Source: Chloracidobacterium sp.
GTDB lineage: Bacteria > Acidobacteriota > Blastocatellia > Pyrinomonadales > Pyrinomonadaceae
Length of the DNA: 64,000 bases
Assembly: GCA_015075585.1 (NCBI GenBank)
Contig: JABTUB010000001.1
Location: 682,001-746,000, forward strand
Direction: 5' to 3'
Shown here: positions 1 through 6,626 of the stretch, in pieces
Numbering within the stretch: position 1 is the stretch's first letter
Layout of the letters: every line of letters begins with the position of its first letter
Notes under the pieces: generated by a model
What the model was told of the DNA's origin: nothing
Databases searched by the model: none
Seen by the model: only the letters and a program-made list of their open reading frames with translations
Position numbers and translations under genes: made by a program

Positions 1-41
1 TCGGCGCAGTTCCCGGTCTCATTGATGCGATCTTGAGTTAG
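1..41 (+). CDS. C-terminal tail of an upstream gene (partial)
   Basis: An open frame enters from the left edge and ends at the TAG at 39-41, giving a short tail that reads GAVPGLIDAILS. Nothing in so short a piece identifies the protein. It is read as coding because the next gene starts only 10 bases later on the same strand, and the frame is open to the window edge; chance alone could also explain this. Confidence 0.35.
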   Translation, partial: GAVPGLIDAILS

Positions 42-50
42 AATATTGGT

Positions 51-266
51 GTGAGAACGCCCGAAGAAAAACTGCTCAACCCGCGTCCCGGAAGCAAGAT
101 CGCCGAGGCCGTCAGATACGGTCTCGATCTGACGCTTGTTGTTGAAAATCTAAGACGAACGCCTCAGCAGCGTTTAGAACGACTTCAGGGAGCCATGGAC
201 AGTTCTGAGAAGCTGCGTCTGGCCGTGGCGGCGGCGAAGGCTAAGCAGCGGATGGGTAAAAAATGA
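51..266 (+). CDS. Small protein paired with a nucleotidyltransferase-like gene (possible antitoxin-side partner)
   Basis: This 71-residue basic protein starts at a GTG and overlaps the following nucleotidyltransferase-like gene by four bases (ATGA), which implies translational coupling. No domain is recognised. The layout, a short gene overlapping an AbiEii/MNT-like nucleotidyltransferase, is repeated at 2990-3920 with a different short partner, so a toxin-antitoxin-like or nucleotidyltransferase accessory role is inferred from context only. There is no clear Shine-Dalgarno sequence before the GTG, so the exact start is uncertain. Confidence 0.6.
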   Translation: MRTPEEKLLNPRPGSKIAEAVRYGLDLTLVVENLRRTPQQRLERLQGAMDSSEKLRLAVAAAKAKQRMGKK

Positions 267-751
267 TCGATATCGAAAAGGCAATAGTCGCGATGGCTTC
301 GAACAATGTGGATTTCGTGGTCATCGGCGGTATCGCCCTCTCGATACATGCGACGGCGTACATAACTTTCGATATCGATTTTGCATATTCGAGATCGAAT
401 GAAAATTTGGTAAGGATCGTCAAAGCTCTCGCTCCGTATGAGCCAAGGCCGCGGGGCTTTCCAAAACAGCTGCCGTTCATATGGGACGCAGCGACACTTT
501 CGAACGGCTCGGTTTTCACTCTGGATACGTCAATTGGCGATATCGATCTGTTATCTGAGGTAAAAGGCCTCGGCGATTTCGCCGATGTGTTTGCTGCCTC
601 TGAAAAGTTTGAACTTTGGGGTTTCGACGTAAATGTTCTTTCAATTGATGGGCTGATCGCCGCAAAAACGGCGGCCGGCCGTGAAAAGGACATTCCCGGA
701 CTAAAGTACTTGGAGGCGATAAAAGAGGCGACTGCCGACGAAGGCGACTAA
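263..751 (+). CDS. Nucleotidyltransferase-fold protein (AbiEii/DUF6036-like)
   Basis: The 162-residue product has the pol-beta nucleotidyltransferase signature near its N-terminus: VIGGIAL (about residues 21-27) followed by TFDIDF (about 35-40), i.e. the GG...DxD pattern that binds metal and NTP. A third acidic site may be GDIDLL (about 93-98). Proteins of this fold occur as toxins of AbiE-type or MNT-type systems and as orphan nucleotidyltransferases. It is coupled to the 71-residue gene upstream and ends only 15 bases before a decayed dihydropyrimidinase fragment. The fold is well supported; the biological target is unknown. Confidence 0.7.
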   Translation: MIDIEKAIVAMASNNVDFVVIGGIALSIHATAYITFDIDFAYSRSNENLVRIVKALAPYEPRPRGFPKQLPFIWDAATLSNGSVFTLDTSIGDIDLLSEVKGLGDFADVFAASEKFELWGFDVNVLSIDGLIAAKTAAGREKDIPGLKYLEAIKEATADEGD

Positions 752-766
752 CTTGAATAAAATGCT

Positions 767-1013
767 ATGAGAACATTGATCAAAAACGGATGAGTTATTA
801 CCGCGGTTGACGACTATGTTGCTGATATTTTTATCGATGGCGAGACGGTAACGACCATCGGGAAGACGCTGGATATTGAGGCGGAAACGGTGATCGACGC
901 GGCAGGGAAGCTGGTCATTCCCGGCGGGATCGATCCGCATACGCATATGGAATTGCCGTTCGGCGGTACGTATTCGAGTGACGATTTCATTACCGGCACG
1001 CGGGCCGCGGCGG
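767..1013 (+). pseudogene. Decayed 5' fragment of a dihydropyrimidinase gene
   Basis: The segment aligns codon for codon with the first ~83 codons of the intact dihydropyrimidinase gene at 1606. It has an ATG at 767, an in-frame TGA at 791-793 where the intact gene has AGG, and loses similarity at about 1013, just before the convergent toxin-like gene at 1037. Within it, 831-952 is identical to 1670-1791 (122 bases), while the sequence on both sides differs at many positions. It is a truncated duplicate or the remnant of an older copy, not a functional gene. Confidence 0.9.
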
Positions 1014-1036
1014 TTGGTTCTGACTGTGCCGTTAAA

Positions 1037-1357
1037 TCATTTGATCTTAACCTCGATAAATGAGGTTGGTTTTATGTTGTCGAGAGCATCTATTATTACG
1101 GCGGCATTTTCATGGATTCTCGGCCATGAGGTTGAGGTTAGAACAAGAATGGAAATTGTCCGGCAGGCCAGATTTTGCTGATATTTCAAGTTTTGATCGG
1201 TCGTGATAATGGCTTCAAAGCCTTCGTCTTCAGCGGCTGCGATAAGGTTGCCGTTCTCAAGTTTTTGCCAGCCTAGTTCGTAAGCGGTAATGATGGAGTG
1301 TTTAGGCAGGAAGTTTCTGAGCGGAACCGGTGTTCCCTGATCGAACAGAATTTTCAT
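1037..1357 (-). CDS. DUF5615-family PIN-like toxin
   Basis: The 106-residue protein begins MKILFDQGTP and contains the second acidic region EAIITTDQNL (about residues 48-57). This matches the DUF5615 family, compact PIN-like proteins regularly encoded with a DUF433 antitoxin. The conserved Asp6 and the TTD near residue 53 would be metal ligands of a PIN-type ribonuclease site. Its start overlaps the end of the DUF433 gene by four bases, so the antitoxin is translated first. The pair sits on the minus strand between the decayed and the intact dihydropyrimidinase copies. RNase activity is inferred from the family. Confidence 0.8.
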   Translation of the reverse strand: MKILFDQGTPVPLRNFLPKHSIITAYELGWQKLENGNLIAAAEDEGFEAIITTDQNLKYQQNLACRTISILVLTSTSWPRIHENAAVIIDALDNIKPTSFIEVKIK

Positions 1358-1575
1358 GCTGCCTTTTTGAACTCATCGATCTCATGATCCAGTACGGCGA
1401 TGATCTGCTCGCGTTTTACGCCTGGAAACCATTCAAGGAATTCGTCAATAGAAACGCCGTCTTTCAAATTTTCGAACAGAGCAGAGATCGGCACTCGAGT
1501 ATTTCGAAACACCCACTTGCCGCTGAGCTTTGCGGGGTTTCGTTCTATAGCCTTTTCATAGGTTAAATGTGCCAT
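1354..1575 (-). CDS. DUF433 antitoxin
   Basis: This 73-residue protein matches the DUF433 family: the segment reading GKWVFRNTRVPISALFENL followed by SIDEFLEWFPGV is the winged-helix-like core that resembles a VapB-type DNA-binding antitoxin. It is first in a two-gene unit with the DUF5615 toxin and overlaps it by four bases. It is divergent from the dihydropyrimidinase gene, leaving 30 bases between the two starts, so the pair and the enzyme gene must share or abut control sequences. Expected role: neutralises the toxin and represses the unit. Confidence 0.82.
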   Translation of the reverse strand: MAHLTYEKAIERNPAKLSGKWVFRNTRVPISALFENLKDGVSIDEFLEWFPGVKREQIIAVLDHEIDEFKKAA

Positions 1576-1605
1576 AATATTGCGATCTTATATTAACATA
1601 GATAT

Positions 1606-2985
1606 ATGAGAACACTTATAAAAAACGGAAGGGTCGTGGCGGCGGTGGACGACTATGTTGCGGATATCTTTATCGATGGCGAGACGGTAACGACCATCGG
1701 GAAGACGCTGGATATTGAGGCGGAAACGGTGATCGACGCGGCAGGGAAGCTGGTCATTCCCGGCGGGATCGATCCGCATACGCATATGGAACTCCCGTTT
1801 GGCGGGACTTCGTCGAGCGATGATTTCTTTACGGGTACGCGTGCGGCAGCGCACGGCGGGACGACGACGATCATTGATTTTGCGGTGCAGACGAAAGGCG
1901 AATCGATGACGGCGGGCGTCGATGCGTGGCACAAAAAGGCGGAAGGGAAGACGTGCATCGACTACGGCTTTCATCTCATCACGACCGATTTTGAGGACGG
2001 CAGCGAAAAGGAGATGTGGCGGCTGATCGATGAAGGCATCTCGTCGTTCAAGCTGTTTATGGCCTATCCGGGAGTCTTTCTGGCGGATGACGCTACGATC
2101 TTTCGTGCGATGAGTGCGGCGGGACAACGCGGCGGCCTCGTCTGTATGCATGCCGAGAACGGCATCGTCATCAACGAGATAATCAAACGCTTTCTTGCCG
2201 AAGGCCGCACCGCGCCGAAGTTTCACGCCCTGACGCGTCCGACCATCGCCGAGGCCGAAGGCGTGCATCGTGCGATCGCGATCGCCGAGATGGCAGAGTC
2301 GCCCGTCTATATCGTGCACCTCTCGTGCACGGACGCGCTCAACCAAGTGCGGCAGGCGAGAGACCGCGGTATTCCCGCGTTCGCCGAAACGTGTCCGCAA
2401 TATCTGTTCCATTCGATAGAAGATTACGGAGACGGCTGGGATGGTGCGAAATACGTGATGACGCCGCCGCTGCGTGAGAAGCACAATCACGCCGAGCTTT
2501 GGAAAGGCCTGAAGATGGACGATCTGCAGGTGATCTCGACCGATCACTGCCCGTTCTGTATGAAGGAGCAAAAGGAACTTGGCCAAGATGATTTCTCAAA
2601 GATACCGAACGGCGCGCCGGGCGTCGAGAACCGAATGTCGCTTATTTACAACGGCGGCGTGGTCGAGAACCGCATTTCGCTCAATCGCTTTGTCGAACTG
2701 ACCTCTACCGCTGCCGCAAAGATGTTCGGCCTGTTCCCGAAAAAGGGAACGATCGCCGTTGGCTCCGACGCTGACATCGTTATCTTTGACCCCGAAGGCG
2801 AAACGAAATTCGGCGTCGAACACGAACACATGAACGTCGATTATTCTTCGTACGAAGGCTGGACGGTGAAAGGCCGCGTTGAAACGGTCCTTTCGCGCGG
2901 CCGCGTCGTTATCGAGAACGGCGAACACACCGGCAAACAGGGCGACGGGCAATTCATCAAACGCGGCGAGTGCGTGAAGATTTAA
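1606..2985 (+). CDS. Dihydropyrimidinase (D-hydantoinase family)
   Basis: The 459-residue enzyme hydrolyses 5,6-dihydrouracil or dihydrothymine to N-carbamoyl-beta-amino acids, the second step of reductive pyrimidine breakdown. Visible catalytic features are the DPHTHME metal-binding motif (about residues 57-63), the carboxylated-lysine region SSFKLFMAYPG (about 147-157), the later metal histidines in CMHAEN and YIVHLSC, and STDHCPF (about 312-318). Length is normal for the D-hydantoinase family. The assignment to pyrimidine rather than hydantoin substrates follows from PreT, PreA, a beta-ureidopropionase-type gene and an NCS1 permease within 12 kb. It is flanked by broken copies of its own 5' and 3' ends. 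Confidence 0.93.
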   Translation: MRTLIKNGRVVAAVDDYVADIFIDGETVTTIGKTLDIEAETVIDAAGKLVIPGGIDPHTHMELPFGGTSSSDDFFTGTRAAAHGGTTTIIDFAVQTKGESMTAGVDAWHKKAEGKTCIDYGFHLITTDFEDGSEKEMWRLIDEGISSFKLFMAYPGVFLADDATIFRAMSAAGQRGGLVCMHAENGIVINEIIKRFLAEGRTAPKFHALTRPTIAEAEGVHRAIAIAEMAESPVYIVHLSCTDALNQVRQARDRGIPAFAETCPQYLFHSIEDYGDGWDGAKYVMTPPLREKHNHAELWKGLKMDDLQVISTDHCPFCMKEQKELGQDDFSKIPNGAPGVENRMSLIYNGGVVENRISLNRFVELTSTAAAKMFGLFPKKGTIAVGSDADIVIFDPEGETKFGVEHEHMNVDYSSYEGWTVKGRVETVLSRGRVVIENGEHTGKQGDGQFIKRGECVKI

Positions 2986-2989
2986 TTTT

Positions 2990-3283
2990 GTGAGCGTCAA
3001 TCTTTCGACAAGCGATGATCTTTCTGCCGTCCCTTATTTTTTATGGGACGAACCGATGACGAATGCGGAATTGCGGCAAAAATTGATCTCGGCTTCGGTC
3101 GAGGAACGCAATCGGCTTTTAGGGAAAATCTTGCGTGAAGCACGGGATACCGACGTATGGAAGTTCACTTCGCCTAAAGAGGTTTTGCAAGATTGGGATA
3201 AACTATCGCCTCACCTTGGCCGTCGGCGCAAGTTTTGGAGATTTTTGCTGGACTATTGGGAAAAGGAAGGTTTGATTGGTTAA
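2990..3283 (+). CDS. Small partner protein of an AbiEii-like nucleotidyltransferase
   Basis: The 97-residue protein starts with GTG four bases after the dihydropyrimidinase stop and overlaps the next gene by eight bases. No domain is recognised with certainty. It contains a short segment with alternating charged and hydrophobic residues and ends in an aromatic- and Arg-rich region (RRRKFWRFLLDYW). The position before an AbiEii-type toxin gene fits the usual antitoxin slot, but the sequence is not an obvious AbiEi homologue. The unit lies exactly between the intact gene and a duplicate of its 3' end. Confidence 0.65.
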   Translation: MSVNLSTSDDLSAVPYFLWDEPMTNAELRQKLISASVEERNRLLGKILREARDTDVWKFTSPKEVLQDWDKLSPHLGRRRKFWRFLLDYWEKEGLIG

Positions 3284-3920
3284 GTCAACTCTAAGCGAAT
3301 TACAAAACGATTTTCTACAGGCATTTTTTGCCCGTGAGAATCGTTTTTTTCTTTCCGGCGGCGCAGCCTTGGCCGGATTTTATTTTGGACATAGAGAGAC
3401 GCACGATCTCGATCTATTCACGACGGAAAATGAGATAGAAAACGGTTTTCGGTTAGTTACTGAGGCTGCTAATGATTTGAACGCGATAGTCGAATCAATT
3501 CAAACATCGCCCGATTTTCGCCGCATTTTACTCAAGCGAGGAGATGAATCGATAATTATTGATCTGGTTCGTGAATACGTTTTTCAAGTCTCACCCGAAA
3601 AGAGCCTTATTAACGGAATTCGTGTAGATCCGCCTGAAGAGATATTGGCAAATAAATTTTGTGCGTTGCTCTCACGCTCGGAAATTCGCGATCTGATCGA
3701 TGTACGTGAACTTGAAAAAGCCGGATTTAGTTTGGACAAAGCTCTCAAAGTTGCCGAAAAAAAAGATTCAGGGCTGACTCCTGCCATGCTTGCCTGGGTT
3801 TTGAGCCAGATACAACTTGGCGATGATCTGCAACCGCAAGGTGAAGTAACCGTTTCGGAATTAAGAGATTATCTTAAACATTTGATCGACAGATTAAAAC
3901 GATTAGCCTTGCCGGAATGA
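3276..3920 (+). CDS. AbiEii/AbiGii-type nucleotidyltransferase toxin
   Basis: The 214-residue protein has the AbiEii-type start: FFLSGGAALAGFY (about residues 24-36) then HDLDLF (about 43-48), the GG...DxD catalytic core of the nucleotidyltransferase fold, and a later segment REILANKFCALLSR-like (PEEILANKFCALLS, about 121-134) and RDLIDV typical of the family. AbiEii proteins are toxins of bicistronic abortive-infection systems. The start is a TTG inside the end of the partner gene, which implies coupling. Its stop codon (3918-3920) directly abuts a remnant of the dihydropyrimidinase 3' end. Confidence 0.82.
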   Translation: MVKSTLSELQNDFLQAFFARENRFFLSGGAALAGFYFGHRETHDLDLFTTENEIENGFRLVTEAANDLNAIVESIQTSPDFRRILLKRGDESIIIDLVREYVFQVSPEKSLINGIRVDPPEEILANKFCALLSRSEIRDLIDVRELEKAGFSLDKALKVAEKKDSGLTPAMLAWVLSQIQLGDDLQPQGEVTVSELRDYLKHLIDRLKRLALPE

Positions 3921-4000
3921 TCGTCATCGAGAACGGCGAACACACCGGCAAACAGGGCGACGGCCAATTCCTCAAACGCGGCGAGTGTGTCAGGGTGTAG
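3918..4000 (+). pseudogene. Decayed 3' fragment of a dihydropyrimidinase gene
   Basis: This stretch encodes, in the original frame, the last ~25 residues of the dihydropyrimidinase with conservative changes (QFLKRGECVRV against QFIKRGECVKI) and its own TAG stop at 3998-4000. A 38-base core (3926-3963) is identical to 2911-2948. It therefore forms, with the end of the intact gene, a direct repeat that brackets the AbiEii-like pair. It has no start or catalytic part and is a remnant. Confidence 0.9.
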
Positions 4001-4437
4001 GAGCGGCGATGCTTTCGCGCGTGGAACTTCCGATTTGCGATCCTGCTGCCGGTGAAGATCTGAAATTTCAAATTTGATATTGTGCGAAGAGAGCATATCG
4101 AGACAAATGAACGGCTGGATCGAGTCGCTGGAAAATTCTGCTATCAAGAGCGTGCGTTATCGGGATGACCGTGAGCGTTCGAAGATTCGTGAGCCGGAAG
4201 AGCGTGCCGAATTTGATCGTGAAATAAAGACGATGGTCGAAACGCCCGCGCCGGAACGCGAAGAGCAACGCCGAAGCGATACATAGATCAGGACGCCGAC
4301 ACTTTTTCCGGTGATCTGTAGATCAAGTTCGGAAATTTGGATCGTTTGGTTGTTGCGCTCGGATCGCCGATGCCGGATATTCGGTGAATGAGCCGAGGCC
4401 GACACGCCCTTGCGGGTCGGCATTGTGCAGGATCGCG
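4001..4437. other. Low-content stretch downstream of the 3' remnant
   Basis: Apart from the doubtful ORF at 4107-4286 and a very short frame from ATG 4009 (22 codons), no gene is supported here. A hairpin, gccgac...gtcggc, lies at about 4399-4421 between converging genes but lacks a run of T on either side, so it is not called as a terminator. Confidence 0.4.
4107..4286 (+). CDS. Short hypothetical ORF of doubtful status
   Basis: An ATG at 4107 opens a 59-residue frame (TTG at 4074 would give 70). The product is very charged, with many Glu and Arg residues (DRERSKIREPEERAEFDREI-like), and has no recognised domain. It follows the 3' remnant of the dihydropyrimidinase gene and precedes a convergent monooxygenase-type gene. 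It may be the remains of a gene that originally followed the older dihydropyrimidinase copy. I see no good ribosome binding site. A real gene is possible but not shown. Confidence 0.3.
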   Translation: MNGWIESLENSAIKSVRYRDDRERSKIREPEERAEFDREIKTMVETPAPEREEQRRSDT

Positions 4438-4740
4438 CTATCGAGGCGTGATCATTTTAGTAAGCGTTATTTGAGGCGGTTCGGCAGCGAGCGTCTGGAC
4501 CTCAGTGAAGAAGTTCTGAAAGAACGGCGTCGCAAAGTGTTCATCGATCGCAGCCTTGGACTTCCAAGTTTCATGCCAGACGAAAACCGTCGGGTCGTCA
4601 ATGGCCTGATGGATGTCGTAATTGATGTTGCCCTCCTCGGCACGCGAATCAGCCGCGATCGCCATAGCGGCCACTTTGGCGGCCTCGACCGCATCTTCCT
4701 TTACCTTTAGTCGAGCTATAAGAACGATCTCGTCACTCAT
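4438..4740 (-). CDS. Antibiotic biosynthesis monooxygenase (ABM) domain protein
   Basis: The 100-residue protein fits the small ferredoxin-like ABM fold: an N-terminal strand IVLIARLKVKE, a helix rich in Ala, then YDIHQAIDDPTVFVWHETWKS and a C-terminal helix containing HFATPFFQNF. This is the pattern of YgiN-type quinol monooxygenases and LsrG-like proteins: cofactor-free or stress-linked dimeric enzymes. It stands alone, convergent with the preceding region and divergent from the TPR gene at 4865. The substrate cannot be told from the sequence. Confidence 0.85.
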   Translation of the reverse strand: MSDEIVLIARLKVKEDAVEAAKVAAMAIAADSRAEEGNINYDIHQAIDDPTVFVWHETWKSKAAIDEHFATPFFQNFFTEVQTLAAEPPQITLTKMITPR

Positions 4741-4864
4741 TGTATATTTCCTCCGTCGTTAATTAGATCAAAAAGACGCTGAAAGTCTAACACAGACATA
4801 CTGGATTTTCTTCTTCTATGGAGTCCAAAGTGTTTGTATAATACCTGCGTCCTTGAGCTTGCTT

Positions 4865-6508
4865 ATGAAACGCTGTCCTGTATGCAGACGAGATTATTAT
4901 GACGACACTCTGATGTTTTGTCTTGATGACGGGAATGGGCTGCTTGAGGGGCCGGCAACCAGGCCAGAACGAGACTCCGGGCTTAGATCCGGCGACGTCG
5001 ATCCGCAGACCGCGATCTTTCACGAGAAGGCGGTGCCTTCCTACTTTGACGAGTCGCCGACACTCGCACTCAGTAACGGCTTAGCAAAGGCGCACGACAA
5101 CGATCAGTTGCCGAAGTCTGAACCGTCAGAAAGCGTGAGGTCGATCGCTGTGCTGCCGTTCGCCAACATGAGTGCGGATGAGGATAACGAATACTTTTGC
5201 GACGGTTTGGCCGAAGAGATACTGAACGCGCTAGCCCATATAGATAAGCTTAAGGTCGCGGCGAGGACATCTGCATTCTCGTTCAAAGGGCGAAACACCA
5301 ACGTCAGCGAGATTGCGACGGCATTGAATGTGGACACGGTTCTTGAGGGCAGTGTACGGAAGTCGAACGGCCGCCTGCGGATCACGGCGCAGCTGATAAA
5401 TACGGCGGACGGCTATCATTTGTGGTCCGAGCGATATGACCGCGAGTTAAAGGATATATTCGATGTGCAGGATGAGATCGCGGTGGCTGTGGTCGATGCG
5501 TTGAAGATCAAGCTTCTCGGCGAGGAAAAAGCCGCATTGCTTAAGCGGCATACCGGAGATCCGGAAGCTTATGAATATTATCTTCGTGGACAATCGCATT
5601 TTTATCGGTGGACACCCTTAGACTTCCGGAAAGCTATTGAGAATTTTGAACGTGCGATCGCGGCCGATCCCGGCTACGCGTCCGCTTACGCCGGACTTGC
5701 CGATGCTTACACGGAGCTGTCGTTCTTCTCGTTCTCGCCGATCGACGCGAGACAAAAGGCGACCGATGCCGCCAAAACGGCATTGCATCTTGACGACAGC
5801 CTCGCCGAAGCTCACAATTCGCTTGCACTCATAAAATTATACTTCGACTGGGAGTATGCGTCGGCAGAGGATGAGTTCAAAAGAGCGATCTCTCTGAATC
5901 CGCGCAGTTCCATTGTGCGTATGTGGTATGGATGGTACTTGGGCCTTATGGCGCGCTTTGACGAAAGCCTATTCGAGCTGCGTCATGCTCACGAGCTGGA
6001 TCCATTGTCCGCTCCGAATAACAACGCGATCGGTGTGGTGTTGCTTTGGTCAGGAAGAACGGACGAAGCGATCGAACAGTTTCACGACGTGCTTGAATTG
6101 ATCCCCGATTATCCGATCTCAAACACCTTTCTTGCTGAGGCTTACGACCAAAAGGGTGATATTGCTGCCGCCGTTGCGACCATTGAAAGGACGCCTCCGG
6201 AAACGATGGACCCGCAGGCGCTGTCAACTATGGGGTATATTTATGCAAGAGCAGGCAATCGTGAAATGGCGCGAAAGATCCTGAAGGATTTTGCCGATCG
6301 ATCGAGTCATGAATATGTACCGGCGCTCAATCATGCGCAGATCTATGCGGGGCTTGGCGATCGGGACGAGGTCTTTGCTTCGCTGGAAAAGGCACTCGAA
6401 GAACGAGCGATCTGGATACCTTTTATTAAGGTCGATCATAAGTTCAGCGGGATGCGCTCCGATCCGCGATTCAAAGAGCTGCTGCGAAGAGCCGGTTTTA
6501 TCGAGTGA
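4865..6508 (+). CDS. Zinc-ribbon, TolB-N-like and TPR protein
   Basis: Translation from the ATG at 4865 gives a start of MKRCPVCRRDYYDDT, a CxxC knuckle with a later CLDDG, a signature seen in many acidobacterial signalling proteins; the longer TTG start at 4853 is less likely. Around residues 95-225 lies the domain with IAVLPFANMS, YFCDGLAEEI and VLEGSVRK, which is the TolB-N/adenylate-cyclase-associated module. The remaining ~300 residues form TPR-like helices ending in DPRFKELLRRAGF. Homologues usually fuse this module to a protein kinase or a winged-helix DNA-binding domain; here no such effector is present, so it is probably a scaffold or adaptor. No transmembrane helix is evident. Confidence 0.82.
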   Translation: MKRCPVCRRDYYDDTLMFCLDDGNGLLEGPATRPERDSGLRSGDVDPQTAIFHEKAVPSYFDESPTLALSNGLAKAHDNDQLPKSEPSESVRSIAVLPFANMSADEDNEYFCDGLAEEILNALAHIDKLKVAARTSAFSFKGRNTNVSEIATALNVDTVLEGSVRKSNGRLRITAQLINTADGYHLWSERYDRELKDIFDVQDEIAVAVVDALKIKLLGEEKAALLKRHTGDPEAYEYYLRGQSHFYRWTPLDFRKAIENFERAIAADPGYASAYAGLADAYTELSFFSFSPIDARQKATDAAKTALHLDDSLAEAHNSLALIKLYFDWEYASAEDEFKRAISLNPRSSIVRMWYGWYLGLMARFDESLFELRHAHELDPLSAPNNNAIGVVLLWSGRTDEAIEQFHDVLELIPDYPISNTFLAEAYDQKGDIAAAVATIERTPPETMDPQALSTMGYIYARAGNREMARKILKDFADRSSHEYVPALNHAQIYAGLGDRDEVFASLEKALEERAIWIPFIKVDHKFSGMRSDPRFKELLRRAGFIE

Positions 6509-6626
6509 TCCGGTGTGAAGCGACGTCCGGTATTTTGATCGGGTCATACTGGCGACAACCCGCTGCAATGTTTGGCGGTTGAGAACACCGCCGAAAGATC
6601 GGCCCTGAATCTGTCTGAAAACTTAT

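Noticed and set aside
791..793. In-frame TGA in the dihydropyrimidinase fragment considered as selenocysteine
   Set aside because: It replaces an Arg codon, not Cys, and the gene is truncated after about 83 codons, so it is a nonsense mutation in a pseudogene.
1588..2586. Long open frame of 332 codons on the minus strand opposite dihydropyrimidinase
   Set aside because: It is a shadow of the strongly supported plus-strand enzyme; its product is Arg/His-rich and has no domain.
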